Assembly (NCBI GenBank): GCA_964630305.1
Contig: CAZVTR010000001.1
Coordinates: 88,316 to 152,315, forward strand
Length of the DNA stretch: 64,000 nt
DNA from: JAKPPT01 sp964630305
GTDB taxonomy: Bacteria; Spirochaetota; Spirochaetia; Treponematales; UBA12059
Direction of reading: 5' to 3'
Each line of letters opens with the position of its first letter. Positions within the stretch are counted from its first letter, which is position 1. Below are positions 26,524 to 35,075 of the stretch, one piece after another. The notes beneath the pieces were generated by a model. It was not told the origin of the DNA and made no database searches. It saw nothing but the letters and a program-made list of their open reading frames with translations. The translations under genes were made by a program, and so were the position numbers.

Positions 26524-28617
26524 ATGGCTGATGTAGCAGCACGATTGAGAAAAAATTTTATAGCAAATTTCCCTGAATATGCTGTAGCAATAGCAGTAGT
26601 GGTAGTTATTTTTATGCTCATTCTCCCGCTGCCGACTGTACTGCTTGATTTGCTCATGGCTATCAATATTACGCTTGCACTGTTGATTCTGTTAATAACA
26701 TTATACTTAAAACGTGCTATTGATTTTTCAGTATATCCAACAATTTTGCTTGTTAGCACCATTTTCGGTTTAGCTTTAAATATCTCTTCTACGCGGCTTA
26801 TACTCTCTCAGGGAACAAAATTTGACGGCCGTATTGTAAAAACCTTTGCTTCCTTTGTTGTAGGAGCAGAAGGTGCAAATGGAATTGTCGTTGGCTTTAT
26901 CATGTTTATCATTTTAATTGCTGTACAGGCAATTGTGATAACTAAAGGCTCAACCCGCACATCAGAAGTCGCAGCACGGTTTGTGCTTGATGGACTTCCC
27001 GCAAAACAGATGAGCATTGATGCCGAACTCAATTCTGGTCTTATTACAGAAGAAGAAGCAAAACGAAAAAAACGCGATCTTCAGCGCGAAGTCGATTTTT
27101 ATGGACAGATGGATGGTGCCAGCAAGTTTATTTCTGGTAACGTGGTAGTTGGGATTTTAATCAGTGTCATTAATCTTATTGGCGGTTTTATTGTTGGAAT
27201 GGTTATTCATAGAGAACCCTTTTCAACTGCCCTAAGCACATATGCATCACTTACCATTGGTGACGGACTTGTATCCCAGTTACCGGCGCTGCTCATTTCA
27301 ACATCAACGGGTATTATTATTACGCGTGCAAATGCAGAAGGCACTTTTGGCACTCAGGTATCTGCAGAATTTTCACAAAATAGCAGAATATACATTATTG
27401 CTGCCTTTGTAATGGGCGGCATGAGTCTAATTCCGGGTTTCCCATTTTATGTACTCCTGCCGCTTGCTGGGCTTCTTGGATGGCTAGGTCTGCGATTATC
27501 AAGAAAAGAGACACAAGCTCAAGCGCTGTCACAGAGTAAAGAACATGAAAAGACATCGGCAAAACCAGAAGCACAAACTGAACAACCGGGGCTTGCACCG
27601 CTCGATCCGATTAGCCTTGAACTCGGTTATGGGCTCATTCCGCTTGTTGATAAAGAAAAAGGAGCAGAACTCTTAGAGCGCATTACACGAATACGAAGAG
27701 AGAGCGCTCTCGATATGGGTATAGTTGTGCCTCGCATACGCATAGTTGATAATATGCGGCTCGAGCCATCTGAATATTGTTTTAAGATTAAAGGAGTAGA
27801 GGTAGGCCGCGGTACTATTAGACTTGGGCTCTACATGGCAATCAATCCTGGTTCGGTGCAAGAAGAACTCTCTGGAGAGAAAACCAAAGATCCTGCTTTT
27901 GGTCTTCCTGCACTTTGGATTACTGAGGATATGCGTGACAAAGCAGAACGGAGCGGATATACGGTTGTAGATCCTCCCAGTATTATAGCAACCCATTTGA
28001 CCGAAATCATTAAAAAACATGCTGCTGCAATTCTTGGAAGACAAGAGGTTCAGGGCATGCTTGATTCTCTCAAGAAAGATTATCCAGCGGTTATTGAGGA
28101 TGTTCAAAAGCTCTTGAGTCTTGGTGAAATCCAAAAAGTATTGCAGGGATTGCTCCGTGAACAAGTATCAATACGGAATCTTGTGAGCATATTTGAGACA
28201 TTAGCAGATTATGCTCCAATTACGAAAGATATAGGATTCCTCATCGAAAAAAGCAGGCAAGCTTTAGGCCGACAGATTTGTCTGCAGTATGCGGATCAAG
28301 ATAAAGTGCTCCATGTTTTAACCATCGATCCTGCTCTCGAGCAAAAAATCATTGATGCTCGTGTTGATACACCTATGGGAGCAATAGCAGCTTTAGAGCC
28401 AGGTGTCCAGCGAAAATGGATACGGGCACTAACACAAGCAGTGCAGGCTGTGCAGAAACAGGGGTATTTCCCGGTATTGCTGTGTTCTGAGGCAGCACGA
28501 GCGCTTGTAAAATCAAGTTCAGAACGCGAGATACCGGATCTTGTAGTCATGTCGGTACCTGAAATTGTATCAGATGTTCAGGTAGAATCCATTGGTGAAA
28601 TACGGATAGAGGAGTAA
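26524..28617 (+). CDS. flhA: Flagellar export gate protein FlhA
   Basis: Large export gate protein using the proton motive force and docking chaperone-substrate complexes. The 697-residue protein has eight N-terminal membrane helices, the FHIPEP region (LALNISSTRLILS, GDGLVSQLPALLISTSTGIIITR), the linker at about 330-365 (Gln/Lys/Glu rich) and the cytoplasmic FlhA-C domain. It stops two bases before flhF. Length is standard. Confidence 0.97.
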   Translation: MADVAARLRKNFIANFPEYAVAIAVVVVIFMLILPLPTVLLDLLMAINITLALLILLITLYLKRAIDFSVYPTILLVSTIFGLALNISSTRLILSQGTKFDGRIVKTFASFVVGAEGANGIVVGFIMFIILIAVQAIVITKGSTRTSEVAARFVLDGLPAKQMSIDAELNSGLITEEEAKRKKRDLQREVDFYGQMDGASKFISGNVVVGILISVINLIGGFIVGMVIHREPFSTALSTYASLTIGDGLVSQLPALLISTSTGIIITRANAEGTFGTQVSAEFSQNSRIYIIAAFVMGGMSLIPGFPFYVLLPLAGLLGWLGLRLSRKETQAQALSQSKEHEKTSAKPEAQTEQPGLAPLDPISLELGYGLIPLVDKEKGAELLERITRIRRESALDMGIVVPRIRIVDNMRLEPSEYCFKIKGVEVGRGTIRLGLYMAINPGSVQEELSGEKTKDPAFGLPALWITEDMRDKAERSGYTVVDPPSIIATHLTEIIKKHAAAILGRQEVQGMLDSLKKDYPAVIEDVQKLLSLGEIQKVLQGLLREQVSIRNLVSIFETLADYAPITKDIGFLIEKSRQALGRQICLQYADQDKVLHVLTIDPALEQKIIDARVDTPMGAIAALEPGVQRKWIRALTQAVQAVQKQGYFPVLLCSEAARALVKSSSEREIPDLVVMSVPEIVSDVQVESIGEIRIEE

Positions 28618-28619
28618 TC

Positions 28620-29792
28620 GTGCAGTACTATATTGAGCAAGGTGAGACACATCGCGAGGTTCTAGAAAAAATTCAAGCAAAATATGGTGACGCGTATCAA
28701 ATTCTTTCTCACCGTACCATACCCTATGGTGGTTTTCTGGGCTTTTTTAGGAAACAAGGTGTCGAGATTACGTACATTGTCAAAGAAGAACAACTCAAAA
28801 GCACACGACAAAATGAGATTCAGCAGGAAAAACAGCGCATTCTGGAACAGCTTAATCAAACTAAAGCGATTCAAGAAGTATTAGAAGAAATTCGCAGTTT
28901 AAAATCGGTGGTGCTCGAACAGCCTATACAGGAACAAAAGCATCCAACGCTGAAAAAAATTGAAGAGTTATTAGAACTTAATGATTTTTCGCCGGCATTT
29001 ATTGATACAATGCTTCAATGCATTAGAACAGCTTTTTCAATAGAAGATCTTAACAACTATGAAAAAGTAGAACATCAGGTAGTAGAGTGGATTGGCGACA
29101 GCATCATGCCGTATACTGCATCAAAAACCACAATAAAACCAAGAATTATAATTTTAGTTGGTCCAACTGGTGTTGGCAAAACAACTACCATTGCAAAACT
29201 TGCGGCAATGTATAATTTAGGTCTTTTAGGACAGCAAGCTTGTAATATTCGCATGATAACAATAGATGGTGTAAGGGTTGGTGCGTTGCCACAGATTCAA
29301 AAATATGCGGATATTTTGGGTGTGCCTCTCGATTATACTACTACTACCTCACAGCTTAGAACAGCAATTGCGATGAATCATGAAACAGATATTATTTTGA
29401 TAGACACATTTGGAAAGAGTCCGCGAAATGCAGTGCATTTAGCAGAAATGAAAAAAATTCTTGAAGGTGCAGGAACAACTGCAGAGGTGTTTCTTACAAT
29501 TTCAGCATCAACCAAAACTAAAGATCTTTTAGAAATATTCAGGCAGTATGAGCCTTTTAATTATCAGGCATTAATAATTACTAAATTAGATGAGACTATG
29601 CATTACGGAAACATTCTTTCGGCATTAAACGAAATTAATAAACCAGTGGCCTGGATTACAAAAGGGCAAAAAGTTCCTAAAGACATTGAGGTAATGCATC
29701 CTATGCAATTTTTGTTAAACCTCGAAGGTTTCACGGTCCAACGGCAAAAACTAGAAGAGAAATATGGCGTTTATACTCCTTGTGAGGAGTAA
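28620..29792 (+). CDS. flhF: SRP-like GTPase FlhF
   Basis: Signal-recognition-type GTPase that sets position and number of flagella, here at the cell poles. The 390-residue protein starts at GTG after GGAG. The N-terminal B domain (about 1-60) contains GGFLGFFRKQGVEITY. The NG domain has the P-loop VGPTGVGKTTTIAKLA, TIDGVRVGALPQIQKYA, DTFGKSPRN (in place of the usual DTAGRS) and TKLDET. Ends 29 bases before flhG, its regulator. Confidence 0.95.
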   Translation: MQYYIEQGETHREVLEKIQAKYGDAYQILSHRTIPYGGFLGFFRKQGVEITYIVKEEQLKSTRQNEIQQEKQRILEQLNQTKAIQEVLEEIRSLKSVVLEQPIQEQKHPTLKKIEELLELNDFSPAFIDTMLQCIRTAFSIEDLNNYEKVEHQVVEWIGDSIMPYTASKTTIKPRIIILVGPTGVGKTTTIAKLAAMYNLGLLGQQACNIRMITIDGVRVGALPQIQKYADILGVPLDYTTTTSQLRTAIAMNHETDIILIDTFGKSPRNAVHLAEMKKILEGAGTTAEVFLTISASTKTKDLLEIFRQYEPFNYQALIITKLDETMHYGNILSALNEINKPVAWITKGQKVPKDIEVMHPMQFLLNLEGFTVQRQKLEEKYGVYTPCEE

Positions 29793-29821
29793 AATATTTT
29801 TTTTGGAGAAAAGAGAAGTTC

Positions 29822-30691
29822 ATGGAAGATCAAGCACAGCAATTACGAGAGTTAGTTAGAAATCGGGCAGCTTCGGGTCCGTCTCCACTTAAAAAAACGA
29901 GAATTATTACTGTGGCTAGCGGCAAAGGCGGCGTGGGTAAAACAAATCTATCGGTAAATCTTGCCATAGCCTATGCTAAACTTGGCAAACGGGTAATTGT
30001 AATGGATGCGGATCTTGGACTTGCAAATGTCAATATTATGCTCAATATTATTCCAAAACATAATCTCTATCATGTCATACGCCGCCAGAAAACAATGCGG
30101 GAGATTCTTCTTGATACCGATTATGGAATACAAATTCTTGCTGGGGCTTCAGGGTTTTCAAAAATTGCAAATTTGACCGATGAAGAACGGCATAATTTTA
30201 TCAATGAATTGTATACCCTTTCGAGTGCAGATATAATCATTATCGATACTAGCGCCGGTGTATCAAACAATGTGTTGTCGTTTATCGCGGCAGCTGATGA
30301 CGCCATCATTATTACCACTCCAGAACCAACTGCAATTACAGATGCATACGGAATTATCAAAATTATTGCAACAGAAGTAGAAAATATTAATTTTAGTTTA
30401 AAGCTCGTTGTCAATAGGGTAAAATCAGTTGCAGATGGAAGAAAAGTTGCAGAACGGATTATCAACATTTCTGGTCAGTTCCTGAATATAAAAGTTGAGT
30501 ATCTTGGCTGTATTTATGAAGATGCAACTGTTTCGACATCAGTGCTTAGGCAAAAGCCTTTTATGGTTGCAGATCCTAAATCAAAAGCGGCAGTATCAGT
30601 TCAGCATCTTGTCAGTAAAATTGAGAAAACTGATTTTAGCGATGAACCAGGTATTGCACGGCTTATTAAGAAGCTTTTTGGAAATGAGTAA
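29822..30691 (+). CDS. flhG: MinD-like ATPase FlhG (FleN/YlxH)
   Basis: ParA/MinD family ATPase that restrains FlhF and limits flagellar number. The 289-residue protein has an N-terminal segment with QAQQLRELV, similar to the FlhF-activating peptide of FlhG. The deviant Walker A ASGKGGVGKTNLSVNLA, MDADLGLANVNIML, and IIIDTSAGVSNNVLSF (Walker B region) follow. A C-terminal amphipathic end (IARLIKKLFGNE) would target the membrane. Confidence 0.95.
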   Translation: MEDQAQQLRELVRNRAASGPSPLKKTRIITVASGKGGVGKTNLSVNLAIAYAKLGKRVIVMDADLGLANVNIMLNIIPKHNLYHVIRRQKTMREILLDTDYGIQILAGASGFSKIANLTDEERHNFINELYTLSSADIIIIDTSAGVSNNVLSFIAAADDAIIITTPEPTAITDAYGIIKIIATEVENINFSLKLVVNRVKSVADGRKVAERIINISGQFLNIKVEYLGCIYEDATVSTSVLRQKPFMVADPKSKAAVSVQHLVSKIEKTDFSDEPGIARLIKKLFGNE

Positions 30692-30750
30692 TTTTATTCT
30701 TGACTATTCATACAGGAATACCATAATCTGTAAGAAGTGAGGGTTAAATA

Positions 30751-31398
30751 GTGCAAAGGCCAGTGGGCAGCGACAGTAATGAAAGAACACTCTTGATAAT
30801 TGCCGCATGTGCTGGGTTTTTGCTCTCTTTTTTTGTTGGAGTTTTTTCCGGTAATGCTTTTGGTGATATACTGTTTCGTGCATTGTTTTTCGCACTCGTA
30901 TTTACCGGTATTATGTATGGAATTTTGTTTCTTTTGGCAAAATTGTTAGAAGATACTGCTGCTGAAAATGTTGAGCAGTATCCAGAGGGTACAGGAGAAA
31001 CCGTAAATATTGTCCTTCCTGAAGAATCGCTCATGCCTCAAGAGACTTCGGCCCCTGTTGTTGACGATTCTGGAATTTCTGAGGACTTAGAGAAAGAAAT
31101 TGAACTTGTTAAAAACGAGCAGCTTGTACAGACAGGTACAGAGCGAGTACAGGTAAATCATGGACCGATTGCAAAGCCTCTCGTCACGCAGGATGATCTC
31201 GATGTACTGCCGGATATTGACAGCATGAGTGATGTCTTTGCAGATATTGCAGAATCCGATGCTGACCATCAGGAGAATCCGCCAATAAATTATTCCAGTA
31301 CCACAGTACATACACCCGTTTATGATAAAGAAAGCCCTGAAATAATTGCAAGGGCTGTTCAAACTTTGTTACGACAAGATGGGAAGGGAAATAGTTAA
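30751..31398 (+). CDS. Unknown membrane protein between flhG and fliA
   Basis: Protein of 215 residues, not assigned to a named family. It starts at GTG with GTGAGGG upstream. Two adjacent membrane helices lie at about 10-30 and 33-56, giving a hairpin in the membrane; the rest is an acidic cytoplasmic tail rich in Glu, Asp and Val with no recognisable domain. The end is SPEIIARAVQTLLRQDGKGN, a probable helix. It touches fliA (stop and start overlap in TAATG). The fixed place between flhG and sigma28 suggests a flagellar role; function cannot be told from sequence. Confidence 0.75.
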   Translation: MQRPVGSDSNERTLLIIAACAGFLLSFFVGVFSGNAFGDILFRALFFALVFTGIMYGILFLLAKLLEDTAAENVEQYPEGTGETVNIVLPEESLMPQETSAPVVDDSGISEDLEKEIELVKNEQLVQTGTERVQVNHGPIAKPLVTQDDLDVLPDIDSMSDVFADIAESDADHQENPPINYSSTTVHTPVYDKESPEIIARAVQTLLRQDGKGNS

Positions 31399-32186
31399 TG
31401 ATTATCAGTGAACAACAACAAAAAACAGAAGATGAACTCTGGGTTGAATATAAAAAAACTCATGATACAAGACTTCGTGACCATTTTATAAAACAATATG
31501 CTCCGCTTGTAAAATATGTAGCTGGTAAGTTAGCTACCAATATGCCCCAATCTGTTGATTTTGATGATTTAATAAGTTTTGGCGTTTTTGGTCTTATTGA
31601 TGCAATTGAAAAGTTCGATCCGGATAAGCATGTTAAATTCAAGACATATGCAGTAACTCGCATCCGCGGTGCAATTTTTGATGAATTAAGAAACCTTGAT
31701 TGGATTCCACGCTCAATCCGTCAGAAAAGCAGAGAGCTTGAAGATGCAATTGCACAGCTTGAGACCCGTCTTGGCCGATCTGCAACTGATTCAGAAATCG
31801 CTCGAGCAATGGGAATATCAGAAGAAGAACTGGCACATATACTCTACAAAGTTTCCAATACTTCAATACTCTCGCTCAATGATGTTTGGTATACCAAAGA
31901 TGAAAATGAAAAAATGTCTATTGCCGATAGTATTGAAAGTCCTCAGAGTCAAAATCCCGATTCTGTAATGGAACGGGAAGAAATTAAAAAAGTAATAGTA
32001 AATGCTATTCAAGAATTGCCAGATAATGAAAAAAAGGTTCTCGTGCTGTATTATTACGAAAACCTGACACTCCGAGAAATAGGCAAAGTGCTCGACGTTA
32101 CAGAATCCCGAGTCAGCCAGCTCCACACAAAGGCTATACTGAGACTCAGGGCAAAACTGACACATCTTAAAAAGGGCATATTGTAA
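31398..32186 (+). CDS. fliA: Sigma28 RNA polymerase sigma factor FliA/WhiG
   Basis: Alternative sigma factor that transcribes late flagellar and motility genes. The 262-residue protein has region 2 (DDLISFGVFGLIDAIEKFDPD, FKTYAVTRIRGAIFDELRNLDWIPRSIR), region 3 (LETRLGRSATDSEIARAMGI) and region 4 with a helix-turn-helix (LREIGKVLDVTESRVSQLHTKA). The FDELR-DW-PRS pattern marks the sigma28/WhiG group. It overlaps the next gene by one base. Whether a FlgM anti-sigma exists cannot be seen here. Confidence 0.97.
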   Translation: MIISEQQQKTEDELWVEYKKTHDTRLRDHFIKQYAPLVKYVAGKLATNMPQSVDFDDLISFGVFGLIDAIEKFDPDKHVKFKTYAVTRIRGAIFDELRNLDWIPRSIRQKSRELEDAIAQLETRLGRSATDSEIARAMGISEEELAHILYKVSNTSILSLNDVWYTKDENEKMSIADSIESPQSQNPDSVMEREEIKKVIVNAIQELPDNEKKVLVLYYYENLTLREIGKVLDVTESRVSQLHTKAILRLRAKLTHLKKGIL

Positions 32187-34177
32187 TGGCTGGAAAGATA
32201 GGTCTTGAAGTTTTGCGTGAGCTCATGCGGCGTTACCTTGAGGAAGATGGCAGTAAACGATCTGTAGAAATTGAAGCACCGACATTGGATGAAGCTCTTC
32301 AGAACGCAGCAATACAGCTTGATACGGTAGTAAGCAGACTTGAATACGATGTACTCCAAAAGGGGAAACCTGGTTTTGCAGGTTTTGGAAAAACACCATG
32401 GATAATTCGTGCATATGAGACAGGTTCTAAGAAACATATTGAACATGCTAAAAAAATTGAGTTTGAAACTGATACCGATTTTGCAACGATAGCCGAAGAA
32501 GTTAAAATAATTGATAAAGATGGTCAGGTTTTTGTGCGACTTGCTCCAGAAGGTGCATTGCTAAAAGTTGTTCCGCCGCAAGGAAAAGGAAAGCATGTTA
32601 CCGAAAAAATGGCTTTCGATAAGCTGCATGCCAGAGCAGTTAGACAGTATGATGAAAATCTTGTTAAGCAAGTTGTAAAAGATGAAACAGGGGAGTGGGT
32701 CCCCGTTGGTACCTTTGTGACTAACCCTGCTGCTGACAGCTACTTATCCGTTGATATGCAGCCAAATGAAATGGAAGCATATGTAATTATATATCCGCCT
32801 CAACCGGGCGGTTGTGATCTTTCAAAAGAAATAATCATGTCTTATTTAAAGAATAATAATATTGTATTTGGAATAAAAGAAGATGTACTGCAAGATCTTG
32901 AGAACGAAGCAGTATATAAGACTCCTGTGCTTGTTGCAGAAGGAACTAAACCGCAAAATGGTACCGATGCTAGTATTACCTTTTTCTTTGAGACTGATAA
33001 AACAAAATTAAAAATTGAAGAGAAAGATAATAGGGTTGATTATAAAGAATTGCAAATGCTACAAAATGTGATTGAAGGTCAGCCGCTTGCAAAGAAAAAT
33101 CCTCCCACAAAAGGTATTCCAGGAAGAACAATTACTGGAAAATACTTAGCAGCCAAAGACGGTAAAGATATTCCGCTTCCTCTTGGTAAAAATGTGCGAG
33201 TCGCTGACGATGGACTTACCATACTTGCAGAGGTTAATGGTGAAGCTACCTATATCAGTGGCAAAATTAATGTAGAGACTATTACTGTCATTAATGAAGA
33301 TATAGACCTTAAAACTGGTAATAAATTTTTTCTGGGCACAATAATTGTCAATGGCAATGTAGCTGATGGTTTTAAAGTTGAAGCAACAGGAAACATTGAA
33401 ATAAAAGGAAATGTTGGAAGCGCTCTAATTAGTGCAGAAGGGGATGTGATAGTTCATCAGGGAATTATTGGTAAAGGAAGCGGCACCGTAAAAGCAGGTA
33501 AAAGTGTCTGGGCAAAATTTGTTGAAAATGCAACTATTGAAGCAGGCGACAGCGTTGTTGTAACTCAAAACATTGTAAATTCAGAAATAAAAGCCAATCG
33601 AAAAATTATATGCGTAGCAGGTAAACATGCTGCTATAATGGGCGGCAGATATATTGCTTGTGAAGAAATTGTTGCAAAAACAATTGGTGCTCCCAGTGGA
33701 GGTTCTGAGACTATACTTCAAGTTGGGATTGATCCTCAGGCAAAAGAAAAAATAGATGCACATGAAATACGACTTAAACAATTAGAGAAAACTATCGAAG
33801 ATTTAGATAAGAATATTAAAACATTAACAGACTTAAAACGGCAAAAAAAGGAACTCTCAGAAGACAAAGAAGCATTATTAAAAGAAATGCAGTATAAACG
33901 CGAAGAAATTGCAACTGAAGAACGCGAAATACGGAATGAGTATAATGAGCTAGTTAATTACTTAAATAGTTTAAAACTAAAGGGGAAAATCAGCTGCACT
34001 GGAAAAATTTATTCATCGGTTCGTATTCAGATAAAAGATGTAGAAGAAGAAATAAAACACGAAGACAAAGGTGTAACATATTACCTTGAAGGCGGAAGAA
34101 TAAAACGAAAGAAGTATGAAGAAGAAGAGGATGAGCTATTAAAAAAGGGGCCGCCAGATGCCTATAAAACCCATTGA
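32186..34177 (+). CDS. FapA (DUF342) family protein
   Basis: Large protein of 663 residues. The N-terminus (about 25-75) resembles the Jag/KhpB N-terminal domain: RSVEIEAPTLDEALQNA and GFAGFGKTPW. The centre (about 160-520) is the FapA/DUF342 beta-rich region with repeated turns like NGNVADGFKVEATGNIEIKGNV and AEGDVIVHQGIIGKG, forming a beta-helix reminiscent of polymer-forming proteins. A charged coiled coil at about 525-600 follows. FapA-type proteins occur near polar and motility genes in several phyla; exact function here is unknown. It directly follows fliA with a one-base overlap. Confidence 0.85.
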   Translation: MAGKIGLEVLRELMRRYLEEDGSKRSVEIEAPTLDEALQNAAIQLDTVVSRLEYDVLQKGKPGFAGFGKTPWIIRAYETGSKKHIEHAKKIEFETDTDFATIAEEVKIIDKDGQVFVRLAPEGALLKVVPPQGKGKHVTEKMAFDKLHARAVRQYDENLVKQVVKDETGEWVPVGTFVTNPAADSYLSVDMQPNEMEAYVIIYPPQPGGCDLSKEIIMSYLKNNNIVFGIKEDVLQDLENEAVYKTPVLVAEGTKPQNGTDASITFFFETDKTKLKIEEKDNRVDYKELQMLQNVIEGQPLAKKNPPTKGIPGRTITGKYLAAKDGKDIPLPLGKNVRVADDGLTILAEVNGEATYISGKINVETITVINEDIDLKTGNKFFLGTIIVNGNVADGFKVEATGNIEIKGNVGSALISAEGDVIVHQGIIGKGSGTVKAGKSVWAKFVENATIEAGDSVVVTQNIVNSEIKANRKIICVAGKHAAIMGGRYIACEEIVAKTIGAPSGGSETILQVGIDPQAKEKIDAHEIRLKQLEKTIEDLDKNIKTLTDLKRQKKELSEDKEALLKEMQYKREEIATEEREIRNEYNELVNYLNSLKLKGKISCTGKIYSSVRIQIKDVEEEIKHEDKGVTYYLEGGRIKRKKYEEEEDELLKKGPPDAYKTH

Positions 34178-34499
34178 TCTTCAAGCTATGTATACGCAGC
34201 TCACGCAAGTTGGAAAAAATGAGGCACTTGCTAAGAGTACCGGTATAGTGCATGCTGAGCTTCAGCGAGAAATAGTTTCAAAAAAAAATGAAGAAAAAGC
34301 TAATGAGGTACATCTGCCTGAAGATGATATTGAAAACAATGCGGCAATAAAAATTGATGAACATACAGAAAGTGATAAAGGTTCGCATGAACAGAAACAA
34401 AAAAAAGAAAAAGAACAAGAGACATCTGAACCGGAAAAAAACAAACTAGATATAGCAGATGATCCTGATATAGGAAAAAATATAGATTTATTAGGATAA
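34158..34499 (+). CDS. Small charged protein downstream of fapA-like gene
   Basis: Protein of 113 residues, no family recognised. It starts inside the end of the FapA-like gene (20-base overlap) with AAAAAAGGGG before the ATG. The N-terminal 35 residues (IKPIDLQAMYTQLTQVGKN) look foldable; the rest is a Glu/Lys/Asp-rich disordered tail ending NIDLLG. Two bases separate it from the next gene, so translational coupling is likely. Genes of this kind occur downstream of fliA in treponemes, from memory; this should be taken as suggestion only. Confidence 0.7.
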   Translation: MPIKPIDLQAMYTQLTQVGKNEALAKSTGIVHAELQREIVSKKNEEKANEVHLPEDDIENNAAIKIDEHTESDKGSHEQKQKKEKEQETSEPEKNKLDIADDPDIGKNIDLLG

Positions 34500-34501
34500 T
34501 T

Positions 34502-35074
34502 ATGAGCATAACAATTTTTACAGTGTTACAAATATTATTGTTTATTTTTATATATCTGTATTTGCGCTATATTAAGAAAACACTCTCTCAGCACGAAACT
34601 GCAAAAATACGAGAAGAGCTGAATTTATTATTAATTGAATTAAATCAAACAGCTGATAGAAATATTACTTTAATAGAAGATAGAATTTCTACTTTAAAAA
34701 AGCTAGTAGAAGAAGCGGATAAAAGGATTCGTGTTCTCAATCAGGAAACATCAAGAAAAGTCGTTGAATCTACCATTTATAATCGACTGGGTAAATTACG
34801 AGATGAAGCTTCTGCTAAACCAAATATTCAAACAAGTGAACCGCAAGTAAATCATGATCGAATAGATAATACTGACGGTACAGCTCCTGATAGAGAATCA
34901 GAAACAAGAGAAACAATACCTTTTATAAAATTAAGTCATCAAAATGTAACTAAAAATGAAATAAAAGAAAAAGTCATCAATTTATATAAACAAGGAATGG
35001 ATAAAGAACTCATTGCAAATCGATTAGGAATATCATTATCGGAAGTTGAATTGGTTATTGACCTCTATCAATAA
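34502..35074 (+). CDS. SwrB-like (DUF6115-type) membrane coiled-coil protein
   Basis: Protein of 190 residues with one N-terminal membrane helix (about 3-22), a cytoplasmic coiled coil at about 25-85, a polar linker and a C-terminal helix-turn-helix-like end (VINLYKQGMDKELIANRLGISLSEVELVIDLY). This three-part layout and the position at the end of the sigma28 segment resemble B. subtilis SwrB, which promotes flagellar export activation. Direct sequence identity is low by eye, so homology is an inference from architecture and context. Its stop codon is one base from that of the convergent response regulator gene. Confidence 0.65.
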   Translation: MSITIFTVLQILLFIFIYLYLRYIKKTLSQHETAKIREELNLLLIELNQTADRNITLIEDRISTLKKLVEEADKRIRVLNQETSRKVVESTIYNRLGKLRDEASAKPNIQTSEPQVNHDRIDNTDGTAPDRESETRETIPFIKLSHQNVTKNEIKEKVINLYKQGMDKELIANRLGISLSEVELVIDLYQ

Positions 35075-35075
35075 G

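Noticed and set aside
27673..28164. 163-codon minus-strand frame antisense to flhA
   Set aside because: No domain, no ribosome site, and the sense gene is unambiguous.
31923..31932. GCCGATAG inside fliA as a sigma28 promoter
   Set aside because: It encodes conserved residues (IADSIE) and has no TAAA-like -35 at the right distance. It also shows that the motif can occur by chance.
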